Below, one piece after another: positions 44,974 through 53,396 of a stretch of 59,175 bases of DNA. Every line of letters starts with the position of its first letter. The stretch's first letter is position 1. A program made the translations under genes and the position numbers. Below the pieces are notes generated by a model. It was not told the DNA's origin and did not search any database. It was given only the letters and a program-made list of their open reading frames with translations. The stretch covers positions 24,966 through 84,140 of the forward strand of contig PQAS01000001.1 in assembly GCA_003104905.1 (NCBI GenBank), given 5' to 3'. The stretch comes from Candidatus Methanoperedentaceae archaeon (GTDB taxonomy: Archaea; Halobacteriota; Methanosarcinia; Methanosarcinales; Methanoperedenaceae).

Positions 44974-46302
44974 TCACTCCGTTCCATACTTCCATCTGCA
45001 TGGTATGTAAAATATGCCATAATCTTTTCGTTTTTCATCCTCCACTTTGAACTTGAATCTTCTTTCATGGTGGTCAAAAGCATTGACACAGGCAAAATCA
45101 TATACAGCAGCTGTAAACAGATACGTTCCGTTCAATAAAGGCAAAGAATCGATGATATATTCAACTATTCCATCTCCCTCGACACTTTCAATAACATTAT
45201 CATGGAATTTTGTATTTGGTCCCGTTATATGTGTTCCATCGTTCCTATGTATGGCGATCCCAAATATCGGTTTTTCAATTCTTTTTTTCGCAGAATACGT
45301 TATTCTTGCAACGAGGGTTTCCCCTGTCCTGAAAATGTATTTTTCTTCTCCATTCTGATCATAGAATCGGACTTGTGTTATCTCAATTTCACCCGATCCC
45401 CACCTATCCTTTGGTGGTTCAATCTTGGGAGGTTCCACCTTTTCATGTACAACTTCAACAGGTTTCAACGGAGATTCTGGCAGTACTATAATCTCCGGCT
45501 GTTTTTTCAGGACTTCCTCTTCAATTATGCGCATGTTACTGCGATAGTCATCGATCACCCTTTCACTATTCCCCATTGAAACTATCTTTCCATGTTCAAG
45601 CAGTATAGCCCTGTCGCAAAATCTCTTAATTGTTTCCAGATCATGCGAAACAAGGACTATGGTTTTTCCGCTCATTTTGAACTCATTCATCTTATCGAAA
45701 CATTTTTTCTGGAATGCCTCATCCCCTACTGCAAGAACTTCATCTATCAGTAATATGTCCGGATCAGTCGCCGTAGCGGTCGCAAATGCAAGCCTCATAT
45801 ACATCCCGCTTGAAAAATTCTTTAGCTTCATCTGTTTAAAACGCGATAGCTCAGCAAATTCGAATATCCCATCAAACCTGTCCTCTATCTCTTTCTTACT
45901 CATCCCCATGACGGCCCCATATAATCTTACATTTTCTTCAGCTGTAAGTTCAGGCTGGAATCCCACGCCCAGTTCAAGAAATGGCGCTATCTTTCCAAAT
46001 ACTTTTACGCTTCCTCCATTATCTGATTGTAGCACACCTGAGAGTATCTTAAGCAGGGTGCTCTTTCCGCTTCCGTTCTCACCCACTAAACCCAGCTTCT
46101 CACCTTTTTTTACCTTGAAGCTTATATTCTTAAGAGCGCTAAATTCCTCATATCCGGAAGACTTACCTTTGATAATGCCAGCGACATGTTCGAAAAATTT
46201 CGTCTTTTTTTCATGGGGGATATGAAAGCGTTTGGAGACATTCCGCACAATTATTGCATCCTGCTGCGGTTCTTTTGGTCCAGGAGGTTGAAACAAAATC
46301 AT
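44974..46302 (-). CDS. wzt: Polysaccharide ABC exporter ATPase (Wzt-type) with C-terminal sugar-binding domain
   Basis: The 442-residue protein has an ATPase domain (about 15-240) with Walker A GENGSGKST (74-82), signature KNFSSGMYMRLAFA, Walker B DILLIDEVLAVGD and a VSHD switch. After a proline-rich linker (about 270-305) a Wzt_C-type beta domain (about 305-440) follows. In bacteria such domains recognise the capped end of an O-antigen and license export. The start overlaps the Wzm stop (ATGA, 46299-46302). It is the last gene of the rfb-export operon and has the giant fusion downstream. Confidence 0.93.
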   Translation of the reverse strand: MILFQPPGPKEPQQDAIIVRNVSKRFHIPHEKKTKFFEHVAGIIKGKSSGYEEFSALKNISFKVKKGEKLGLVGENGSGKSTLLKILSGVLQSDNGGSVKVFGKIAPFLELGVGFQPELTAEENVRLYGAVMGMSKKEIEDRFDGIFEFAELSRFKQMKLKNFSSGMYMRLAFATATATDPDILLIDEVLAVGDEAFQKKCFDKMNEFKMSGKTIVLVSHDLETIKRFCDRAILLEHGKIVSMGNSERVIDDYRSNMRIIEEEVLKKQPEIIVLPESPLKPVEVVHEKVEPPKIEPPKDRWGSGEIEITQVRFYDQNGEEKYIFRTGETLVARITYSAKKRIEKPIFGIAIHRNDGTHITGPNTKFHDNVIESVEGDGIVEYIIDSLPLLNGTYLFTAAVYDFACVNAFDHHERRFKFKVEDEKRKDYGIFYIPCRWKYGTE

Positions 46303-47066
46303 ATTTCCTCGGCAAATCTAGAGGATAATTTTCTGAATAATAATGACCCAAGTATTAGAAGAACTATTCCATATAATATCACAATCCCAAGATCCATAAG
46401 CTCAGGTAGCTTATTATATAAAAGAACATCTCTGTACATCTCGATCAATCTCGTAATAGGATTCAACATATAATAAAATCTATAGTTTTCCGGTATCAGT
46501 GAAAGTGGATAAACGATCGGTGAAAGGAAAAATCCTATCTGGATAAGTACGTCCCATATCTGGTTCATATCCCTGTAATATACATATAACGATGCCAGAG
46601 CAAGTGCAATACCATACACAATCGGAAAATATAGGATATGCAGCAAAGGAAATAAAAGGATCATAAGAGAAGGTGTAACTCCAAAAATAAAAAGAAGCGG
46701 GATTAAAACAAGAAATTCCAATAGTGAGCTGACCAATGCGGATAACACCACGCTTAGCGTTAATATTTCACGGGGGATAAATATTTTTGTGACAAGGCTT
46801 GCTTTTCCCACAATTGAGGACATAGCCATTGATGTTCCCATAGCAAAAAAACGCCATGCTGTGATGCCGATCAACAAATACAGCGCGAAATGCTCTTGTG
46901 TGGATTTAAAGACATTGCTGAAAACAAAATACAGTACAAGCATCATCAGCAAAGGATTAAGCATTGACCAGGCAAATCCCAGGATAGAACTTGAATATTT
47001 CGTCTTGAGGTCGCTTATCACCAGGTTCTTTATCAATTCTTTATAATCTAAAAAATACATATTCAA
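46299..47066 (-). CDS. wzm: Polysaccharide ABC-2-type permease (Wzm-type)
   Basis: The 255-residue protein begins MNMYFLDYKELIKNLVISDLKTKYSSSILGFAWSMLNPL in split form: an amphipathic head, then the LGFAW.LNPL block typical of Wzm/TagG/KpsM permeases. Six transmembrane helices follow, ending with a short charged tail (RKLSSRFAEEI). It forms the channel through which the lipid-linked polysaccharide passes, powered by Wzt. It lies 20 bases after rfbA and overlaps wzt by four bases. Export through an archaeal single membrane is expected. Confidence 0.92.
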   Translation of the reverse strand: MNMYFLDYKELIKNLVISDLKTKYSSSILGFAWSMLNPLLMMLVLYFVFSNVFKSTQEHFALYLLIGITAWRFFAMGTSMAMSSIVGKASLVTKIFIPREILTLSVVLSALVSSLLEFLVLIPLLFIFGVTPSLMILLFPLLHILYFPIVYGIALALASLYVYYRDMNQIWDVLIQIGFFLSPIVYPLSLIPENYRFYYMLNPITRLIEMYRDVLLYNKLPELMDLGIVILYGIVLLILGSLLFRKLSSRFAEEI

Positions 47067-47086
47067 AAAAATTAAACACCTGCTTC

Positions 47087-47800
47087 TTATTTTTCCGATT
47101 TCATATTCCTTACCAGTTCACTCGCTCTGAACAGGGACTCAAACGTCCCTGCATCGCTCCAGTATCCGGAAAGTGTGGAATATCTCATCATTCCCATCCT
47201 TATATATTCATTATTGACATCAGTGATCTCAAGCTCGCCCCTTCCGGAAGGCGCAAGTGTTTTAATGATATTGAAAACCCTGGCGTCATAGATATACAAT
47301 CCTGTGACCGCCAAATTGGACTTTGGAACAGCAGGTTTTTCTTCAATTGAAATAATGCCCTCTCCTTTTATCTGTGCAACCCCAAAACGCTTTGCATCCG
47401 GGACTTCTTTTAAAAATATCATCGCGCCGTTCTTAAATGAACTGACAGCCTTTTTCACGTTATCCTGGAAGATATTATCGCCAAGTATAACGGTTACTGG
47501 TCCATCATCAGAAAAATCTTCGGCAAGACCAAGGGCCTGGGCAATACCTCCTGCTTCGTCCTGTATCTCATAAGTAAGATGCACTCCAAATTCTGTCCCT
47601 GAACCCAGGAGTTCGAGGAAATGACCTGCATGACCCCGCCCTGAGACTATCATTATCTCCTTTATCCCTGCGTCAATGAGCGTGAGGAGAGGGTAATATA
47701 TCATGGGCTTATCGTAGACCGGAAGAAGATGTTTATTTGTGATCTTTGTCAATGGGTAGAGGCGTGAGCCTGTTCCGCCTGCAAGGATTATGCCTTTCAT
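47087..47800 (-). CDS. rfbA: Glucose-1-phosphate thymidylyltransferase (short form)
   Basis: The enzyme makes dTDP-glucose from glucose-1-phosphate and dTTP, the first step of dTDP-L-rhamnose synthesis. The 237-residue sequence starts GIILAGGTGSRLYPLT, then KHLLPVYDKPMIYYPL, and has GDNIF and EEKP. It lacks about 50 C-terminal residues found in the bacterial RmlA of about 290 residues, as in short archaeal forms, so allosteric control may differ. It lies between rfbD and wzm in the operon. Confidence 0.93.
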   Translation of the reverse strand: MKGIILAGGTGSRLYPLTKITNKHLLPVYDKPMIYYPLLTLIDAGIKEIMIVSGRGHAGHFLELLGSGTEFGVHLTYEIQDEAGGIAQALGLAEDFSDDGPVTVILGDNIFQDNVKKAVSSFKNGAMIFLKEVPDAKRFGVAQIKGEGIISIEEKPAVPKSNLAVTGLYIYDARVFNIIKTLAPSGRGELEITDVNNEYIRMGMMRYSTLSGYWSDAGTFESLFRASELVRNMKSEK

Positions 47801-47834
47801 ATTATGACTTCCATGTTTTTGTTCATTTAAATAC

Positions 47835-48641
47835 TTAGTTTCTCAATTTTAGATATTCGGATAACGCTTCTCTCCAGTGCCTCATCGGGGTGGTCTTAGT
47901 GTTCACAAGAACAGAATATTTAGGACGAATGGCTTTTCTTGGGAAATCCTTGCTGGTGCACGGCACTGCGTTATTAATGATAGCAGATGCGAATTCGTAC
48001 CATGAGCATATACCCTCGTTGGTGATGTGGTATATTCCAGGAAGAAGTCTGATAATTTCTTCTGTTTTATTTGCAAGATCAAAGGCGTATGTTGGTTTTC
48101 CGAACTGGTCATTTACCACTTTTACAGCGCTCATATCTTTAGATAATTTAAGCATAGTATCCACAAAATTCTTGCCATGCGTTCCAAATAACCACGAAGT
48201 GCGTATGATCCTGAAGTTTTTCAAATTTTTAATTATATTTATTTCACCCATAAGCTTGGAACTGCCATAAATATTAATGGGATCGGGGTTATCGTCTTCA
48301 AAATACTCCTTATTGGAACCATTGAAAACATAGTCCGTGCTATAATGAATGAGTCTTGCACCAGTTAATGCGCAGCCCTCTGCCATATACCCCGGAGCTT
48401 TGCCGTTGACCTCAAATGCCAGCTCTTGATGATCCTCGCAATCATCCACTGCAGTGTAAGCTGCTGAATTTATCACCACGTCCGGCCGATTCTCCTTGAT
48501 AAGATCAATGACATTTTTTCTATCCCTGATGTCAACATCAGTACTCTTTAGCTTTACCGCATCCGGAAATGCCAAGCACAGTTCAGTTCCCAGCATCCCA
48601 CCGGCCCCGAAGATCAGTGTTTTAATTTTTCCCACCACCAT
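47835..48641 (-). CDS. rfbD: dTDP-4-dehydrorhamnose reductase
   Basis: The 268-residue reductase catalyses the final NAD(P)H-dependent step to dTDP-L-rhamnose. It shows the GAGGMLG nucleotide-binding loop, NSAAYTAVDDCE, YSTDYVFNG and the catalytic YGSSKLMGE (Tyr-x-x-x-Lys). The ATG at 48641 overlaps the rfbB coding end by 28 bases; a GTG codon three bases in is an alternative. It is 34 bases upstream of rfbA. Confidence 0.93.
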   Translation of the reverse strand: MVVGKIKTLIFGAGGMLGTELCLAFPDAVKLKSTDVDIRDRKNVIDLIKENRPDVVINSAAYTAVDDCEDHQELAFEVNGKAPGYMAEGCALTGARLIHYSTDYVFNGSNKEYFEDDNPDPINIYGSSKLMGEINIIKNLKNFRIIRTSWLFGTHGKNFVDTMLKLSKDMSAVKVVNDQFGKPTYAFDLANKTEEIIRLLPGIYHITNEGICSWYEFASAIINNAVPCTSKDFPRKAIRPKYSVLVNTKTTPMRHWREALSEYLKLRN

Positions 48642-49570
48642 CTATTCTCAACATACCATCTGATAGTATCATGAAGAGCATCTTCAAATCCATGCTGCGG
48701 CGCCCAGCCGAGCTTTCGAAGCCTTGTACAGTCAAGAGAATAGCGAAGATCATGTCCTGGCCTGTCTTTAACATATTCAACCATTGTATGATCTTTACCA
48801 AGTGTCTCAAGGATGGATTTTGTGATTTCAAGATTTGTTTTCTCAGCCCCGCCGCCAATATTGTAAATTTCGCCAACATTCCCTTTGTGCAGCACAAAAT
48901 CCACCGCTTTGCAGTGATCTTCCACGTATATCCAGTCTCGAACATTCTTTCCGGTTCCATAGACTGGGACTCTTTTGTTCTCGATAAGGTTTGTTATGAA
49001 AAGGGGAATGAGTTTCTCAGGGTACTGGTAGGGTCCGAAGTTATTTGTACATCTGGTAATTATCACGGGCAATCCGTGAGTTATAAAATATGATTGCGCA
49101 AGGAGATCAGACCCGGCTTTGCTTGATGAATATGGGCTTGAAGGCGTAAGTATGTCTGTCTCTTTGAACGACCCTTTGATTATGCTTCCATAAACCTCAT
49201 CCGTTGAAATATGGATAAATCTCTTGATATTATGTTTTAGAGCGCAGTCAAGAAGTACGAATGTACCAAGAACATTTGTCCTGACAAAGGCAGATGCATC
49301 ATCAATTGAGCGGTCAACATGGCTTTCAGCTGCGAAATGCACGACCATATCAATATTTTGGATTAACTTATCAACTACAGCTTTATTGCAGATATCACCC
49401 CGGACAAATTTGTAATTTGAGGATTTTTCAATATCCTTGAGATTATCCGGATTCCCCGCATACGTTTGTAGATCAAGATTAATGATATGGTAGTCGGGAT
49501 ATTTTCCAAGAATATACCGGATAAAATTGCTACCGATAAAACCCAGGCCGCCTGTTATAAGTATATTCAA
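48614..49570 (-). CDS. rfbB: dTDP-glucose 4,6-dehydratase
   Basis: This 318-residue SDR enzyme turns dTDP-glucose into dTDP-4-keto-6-deoxyglucose. It shows the ITGGLGFIGSNF loop, VHFAAESHVDRSI, the STDEVYG triad typical of RmlB (Thr-Asp-Glu), and the catalytic YSSSKAGSD. CTNNFGPYQYPEKLIP is also highly conserved. It lies between rfbC and rfbD in a compact operon. Confidence 0.95.
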   Translation of the reverse strand: MNILITGGLGFIGSNFIRYILGKYPDYHIINLDLQTYAGNPDNLKDIEKSSNYKFVRGDICNKAVVDKLIQNIDMVVHFAAESHVDRSIDDASAFVRTNVLGTFVLLDCALKHNIKRFIHISTDEVYGSIIKGSFKETDILTPSSPYSSSKAGSDLLAQSYFITHGLPVIITRCTNNFGPYQYPEKLIPLFITNLIENKRVPVYGTGKNVRDWIYVEDHCKAVDFVLHKGNVGEIYNIGGGAEKTNLEITKSILETLGKDHTMVEYVKDRPGHDLRYSLDCTRLRKLGWAPQHGFEDALHDTIRWYVENRWWWEKLKH

Positions 49571-49585
49571 TCTTTTTGCCTCTAT

Positions 49586-50059
49586 TCATCCATGTTTCAA
49601 TCCCGGAGTAAGTCCCCAGTCATATGGGATTTCCTTTGTATCGGGAGGTAATCTGTATTCATCGGGTTCTTTATAATTATAAGGAAGTGTAGGAATGCTC
49701 AGAAAATATGCTGTTTCCGTCCCGATACCTTTGAATCCATGATAAACTCCTGGAGGAACACTTATCAATATTGGATTTTTTTCACCCGCGAATAATTCCA
49801 TCAGGTTCCTGTAAGTTGCAGATCCCTCCCTTCCATCATACAGAACAACTTTCATCATACCATGCACACAGGTAAAATTATCGGTTTGTTTTTTATGATA
49901 ATGCCAGCCTTTCACAACACCTGGATAAGCCGTAGTAATATATACCTGTCCGAAATTGGTAAATATGGTATCATCACATCGAAGTATTTCCATCAACCAT
50001 CCACGCTCATCAGGGACGACTTTCAGATTCTTTATTATTACACCGTCAATGTTTTTCAT
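49586..50059 (-). CDS. rfbC: dTDP-4-dehydrorhamnose 3,5-epimerase-like
   Basis: The ATG at 50059 (157 residues) is preferred, since the family usually starts shortly before the DERGWLMEILR block; an ATG nine codons upstream is an alternative. The cupin fold is marked by VVKGWHYHKKQTDNFTCVHG and SVPPGVYHGFKGIG, with the conserved His residues. It epimerises C3 and C5 before reduction by RfbD. It is shorter than bacterial RmlC (about 180 residues), so a related sugar epimerase is possible, but its place next to rfbBDA supports the rhamnose role. It is the first gene of the operon. Confidence 0.88.
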   Translation of the reverse strand: MKNIDGVIIKNLKVVPDERGWLMEILRCDDTIFTNFGQVYITTAYPGVVKGWHYHKKQTDNFTCVHGMMKVVLYDGREGSATYRNLMELFAGEKNPILISVPPGVYHGFKGIGTETAYFLSIPTLPYNYKEPDEYRLPPDTKEIPYDWGLTPGLKHG

Positions 50060-50113
50060 ATTTACTCTATTTTCCAATCCAATCATAGCATTTGTTTACT
50101 TATATAATATATC

Positions 50114-50140
50114 TATGCCTTAACATGATTATAAGGCATA
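50114..50140. promoter_or_regulatory. 9-bp inverted repeat in the divergent rfbC/GT2 promoter gap
   Basis: TATGCCTTA (50114-50122) and TAAGGCATA (50132-50140) form a perfect inverted repeat with a 9-base spacer. It lies in the 114-base gap between rfbC on the minus strand and the GT2 gene on the plus strand, beside AT-rich TATA-like stretches. It could be an operator for both directions. Confidence 0.45.
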
Positions 50141-50173
50141 TAGTATTATATTACTTTTTCCATTTATAGCAGG

Positions 50174-51187
50174 ATGATCGATCAGCCAATTGTCTCCATA
50201 ATAGTACTCAATTGGAATGGAAAAAAGTATCTGAAAACATGCCTTTCCTCACTGCAAAATCAAATATATAAGAACATCGAGATTATATTCGTAGATAATG
50301 GGTCTTCTGATGGATCCATTGAGTTTGTAAGAAACAGTTATCCGGGCGTGGTCACTCTGAAACATGATACCAATATTGGTTTTGCTGAAGGAGTCAACAG
50401 CGGGGTCAGGATTTCCAGAGGAACGTTTATAGCTACCATAAATAATGACGCAGAAGCTGATGCAGATTGGATAAACAATCTTGTGATAGTTATGGAATCT
50501 GATCCTGATATAGGATGTTGTGGATCCAAGATGATGCGCTATTACGATAGGAAAATAATTGATTCAGCAGGCATTGAGATATATCAGAATGGGAATGCCT
50601 ATGACAGGGGAAGGGAAGAGAAAGACGCAGGGCAATATGATCAGCAGGAAGAAATTTTCGGCGCGTGTGCAGGAGCGGCCCTCTACAGAAAAGAAATGCT
50701 GGATGAAATTGGCCTTTTTGATAAAGAATATTTTGCATATTTTGAAGATGTGGATTTGTCTTTCAGGATGCATCTTTTCGGCTGGAAATGCATTTTCGTG
50801 CCCAAAGCTGTAATATATCACATACATTCGGCGACCTCCGGCAGTTCATCTCCTTTTAAAATATTCTACATAGAACGGAATAAGCTCTGGAATATATGGA
50901 AATATTTTCCAGTTTCAATGATCATTATCCAATTACCGTTTATTGATTTTCATTACTTCAGATATTTAATACTATTTTTTAGAAAAATGATTGGACTGAT
51001 TCCTGTGAAGGAAGAGCCTGTGTTAAATTACAGTTTCGTATCAATTCTATTTGCAGTTATAAAGGCGAAATTCGCTGCTTTTATAGGACTTCCCCATATT
51101 TTGAACCAGCGTTCTAAATTCAGCTCCAGAAGAAGAGAATTTTCTTCACTTTCGCGCTGGATAATAAAAAGATATGAGCGATTATAA
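50174..51187 (+). CDS. GT2 glycosyltransferase, rhamnosyltransferase-like
   Basis: The 337-residue protein has a GT-A fold with VSIIVLNWNGKKYLKTCL, VDNGSSDGS, a NNDAEAD metal motif and FAYFEDVDLSFR. This is typical of WbbL-type rhamnosyltransferases. The C-terminal part (about 230-300) holds hydrophobic segments that probably dock to the membrane. It is divergent from rfbC and would use the dTDP-rhamnose made by that operon. Its stop overlaps the convergent GT2 gene by six bases. Confidence 0.88.
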   Translation: MIDQPIVSIIVLNWNGKKYLKTCLSSLQNQIYKNIEIIFVDNGSSDGSIEFVRNSYPGVVTLKHDTNIGFAEGVNSGVRISRGTFIATINNDAEADADWINNLVIVMESDPDIGCCGSKMMRYYDRKIIDSAGIEIYQNGNAYDRGREEKDAGQYDQQEEIFGACAGAALYRKEMLDEIGLFDKEYFAYFEDVDLSFRMHLFGWKCIFVPKAVIYHIHSATSGSSSPFKIFYIERNKLWNIWKYFPVSMIIIQLPFIDFHYFRYLILFFRKMIGLIPVKEEPVLNYSFVSILFAVIKAKFAAFIGLPHILNQRSKFSSRRREFSSLSRWIIKRYERL

Positions 51188-52084
51188 TCCATTTTTCCAG
51201 TAATATGAATGCATACTCAAATGTATTTTCATATACCCTGGTATCCATCTGTTATGTAAACCAAAAAAAAATCCAAGAAATTTAAAAAAATCATAGCATA
51301 TCGCATATGGTATCATGGTGAGGCTTTCATGGGCTACAAACCTCATTTCATCTAAGAAATATCCCATGCCTTTTTGAATTACACCCGGTTTAAGATCCAT
51401 CTGGGAAAAAGAAACCCCCGAATCGAAATATCGTTTGAAAACCTGTTTCAATCCATAATTATGCGAATGATATACTGGAGCATCAGGAACATACTCTATT
51501 CCGTATCCGGAATCAAAAACTCTTTTTGCCCACTCGTAATCTTCACTTATTATCAGACCTTCATTGAAGTTCATCTTATTCCAGACAGAACGTTTGATGG
51601 CAGAATTTACATTTGAAAAAAATGAGTTCATATTGAAATCTTTCATCAAATACGGTTCATTTTTTATTTGTGGATAATTCCTTTGAATAAAAAATCGTTC
51701 CATTGGCGGCGTATTTTCAAATGGGATCTGCCGTCCAAAGGTTGCTGCAACACTTTCATCATCAAGTTTTTCTACAAGATTATTAAGCCAGTTTTCATTC
51801 GCCGGAATTGCATCTGCGGAAAGGTAAACAATATAGTCCCCCGAACCATAACCAGATGCTAAATTACGTGTTCTACCATGCCCGAAATTCCCCGGTTGTA
51901 TCCGGTACAATTTATCATTAAATGCGGATATTATATCTATCGTATCATCGCTTGAGCCGGAATCCACAATAATGACTTCAAAGTCTTTATTAATTTGTTG
52001 TTTATGGATTTGACTTAACACTTTTCCTATTGTTTTACTGTTATTTTTTGTGAGGATAACAATAGATATTTTTTTATTTTCCAT
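51182..52084 (-). CDS. GT2 glycosyltransferase
   Basis: The 300-residue enzyme has ISIVILTKNNSKTI, VDSGSSDDT, GHGRTRNLASGYG, a SADAIP motif in place of DxD and an ISEDYEWAKR acid motif. These match rhamnosyl/glycosyl transferases of the RfbF/WsaF-like GT2 group. The C-terminal helical region (about 235-300) has a hydrophobic stretch. It converges with the other GT2 at 51187. Substrate is not known; dTDP-rhamnose is likely from context. Confidence 0.88.
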   Translation of the reverse strand: MENKKISIVILTKNNSKTIGKVLSQIHKQQINKDFEVIIVDSGSSDDTIDIISAFNDKLYRIQPGNFGHGRTRNLASGYGSGDYIVYLSADAIPANENWLNNLVEKLDDESVAATFGRQIPFENTPPMERFFIQRNYPQIKNEPYLMKDFNMNSFFSNVNSAIKRSVWNKMNFNEGLIISEDYEWAKRVFDSGYGIEYVPDAPVYHSHNYGLKQVFKRYFDSGVSFSQMDLKPGVIQKGMGYFLDEMRFVAHESLTMIPYAICYDFFKFLGFFFGLHNRWIPGYMKIHLSMHSYYWKNGL

Positions 52085-52121
52085 ATATTATTTCATAAAG
52101 CTTTTTTCTTAAGAATCTGAT

Positions 52122-52706
52122 TCACCAATTTTCCGCAAGAACCTCAAAGTAGGATTGCGCATGTTTGCATGCAGGGCAGTCCTTTGGAGCTTCAATGCCT
52201 TCATGTATATATCCGCAATTCCTGCAATGCCATTTTATCGTACTCTTTTTCTTAAAGATAGAACCTTTCATTACATTATTTATCAACTGCCTGTACCGCA
52301 TTTCGTGAAATCGCTCAACAACGGAAATTTCAGTAAAGGACTCTGCTACTTTCAAAAATCCCTCTTCTTGCGCGATTTGTGCAAATCCCGGATAGAGAGT
52401 TCCCCATTCAAGTTTTTCTCCTTCTGCTGCCGCAATCAGGTTATCAGCCGTTTTCCCGATGATACCTGCCGGATACATTGCCGTAATCTCAACATTTCCT
52501 CCCTGAAGGTGTTTGAAGAAGACCTTTGCATGTTCTTTTTCATTATCTGCGGTTTCAAGAAAGATCGCTGATATTTGTTCAAATCCTTCATTTCTCGCAG
52601 TGCCTGCAAAGTAAGTATAACGGTTCCTTGCCTGTGATTCCCCGGCAAAAGCTGCAAGAAGATTCTTTTCAGTTCTGCTTCCCTTAATATTTTTATCTGA
52701 TGTCAT
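52122..52706 (-). CDS. rbr: Rubrerythrin
   Basis: The ATG at 52706 (194 residues) is chosen, because AAAGGAA precedes it and the protein then starts MTSDKNIKGSRTEKNL as the family does; 16 extra codons upstream look spurious. A ferritin-like di-iron domain (about 10-145) has FAGESQARNRY, TADNEKEHAK and a second FTEISVVERFHEMRY. A C-terminal rubredoxin domain has CRNCG and CPACKH. It reduces hydrogen peroxide to water with electrons from rubredoxin-type carriers and protects a strict anaerobe from oxygen. It is cytoplasmic and stands alone. Confidence 0.96.
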   Translation of the reverse strand: MTSDKNIKGSRTEKNLLAAFAGESQARNRYTYFAGTARNEGFEQISAIFLETADNEKEHAKVFFKHLQGGNVEITAMYPAGIIGKTADNLIAAAEGEKLEWGTLYPGFAQIAQEEGFLKVAESFTEISVVERFHEMRYRQLINNVMKGSIFKKKSTIKWHCRNCGYIHEGIEAPKDCPACKHAQSYFEVLAENW

Positions 52707-52824
52707 GATTCTGCAATTCCTTTTCTTTCTTTTTAGTTCTGTGATGAGCGTCAATATTATAATCCTATCCAGGCTTTTCTTCTTAAAGAAATAATTAAGT
52801 CATATGTATACACATTCCAGATAT

Positions 52825-53391
52825 ATGGCACATAAATTCGATGCAAAAAAAGCCGGAATCCTGGACAGCCCGGATAGGGCGCAATTCCTGAATCCGGATA
52901 GCATTCTTGAAAAGTTAGGCCTGGACAGGGAACAGATGCTTGTGGATCTTGGCTGCGGCACTGGATTTTTTTCAATTCCAGCATCAAAACGGGTCAAGAA
53001 GGTGTTTGCGCTTGATATCCAGCAGGAAATGCTTGATATTCTTAATGAAAAAATCAAAAAAGAAAAAATCACAAACATTGAAGCTATCCTATCAGAAGAA
53101 TTTTTCATCCCCCTGCCGGATAATTCTGCCGATGTCCTTATTATGGCCAATGTTTTTCATGAACTTGAAGAGCGGTCATCTTTATTGAAACAGGCTAAAC
53201 GCGTTCTTAGAAAGAACGGGAAACTTGTGATCATAGACTGGAAAAAAATTGAAATGGATTTTGGTCCGCCCTTTGGGGAGCGGTTAACTGAAAAAGATGT
53301 GATTGACATAGCCTCTGCAAATGGATTCAGGATCCTTGAACAATCGAATGCAGGTACTTATAATTATTTGCTGGTAATGGGAAAATCTTGA
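52825..53391 (+). CDS. UbiE-like class I SAM methyltransferase
   Basis: The ATG at 52825 (188 residues) is chosen, because the MAHKFDAKKAGILDSPDR start matches relatives in methanogens; an ATG seven codons upstream is in frame. Motif I is VDLGCGTGF (40-48), then FALDIQQEML and MANVFHEL, RVLRKNGKLVIIDWKK. The role may be small-molecule or metal(loid) methylation, as for relatives, but this is not shown. It converges with the polyferredoxin gene; the stops are five bases apart. Confidence 0.88.
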   Translation: MAHKFDAKKAGILDSPDRAQFLNPDSILEKLGLDREQMLVDLGCGTGFFSIPASKRVKKVFALDIQQEMLDILNEKIKKEKITNIEAILSEEFFIPLPDNSADVLIMANVFHELEERSSLLKQAKRVLRKNGKLVIIDWKKIEMDFGPPFGERLTEKDVIDIASANGFRILEQSNAGTYNYLLVMGKS

Positions 53392-53396
53392 CATTG

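Noticed and set aside
44880-45101. 73-codon minus frame overlapping the wzt end
   Set aside because: Out of frame with wzt and not similar to any family; no ribosome-binding site.
45659-46225. 188-codon plus-strand frame opposite wzt
   Set aside because: Antisense to Walker A, signature and Walker B of the ATPase; Ser/Pro/Phe-rich shadow.
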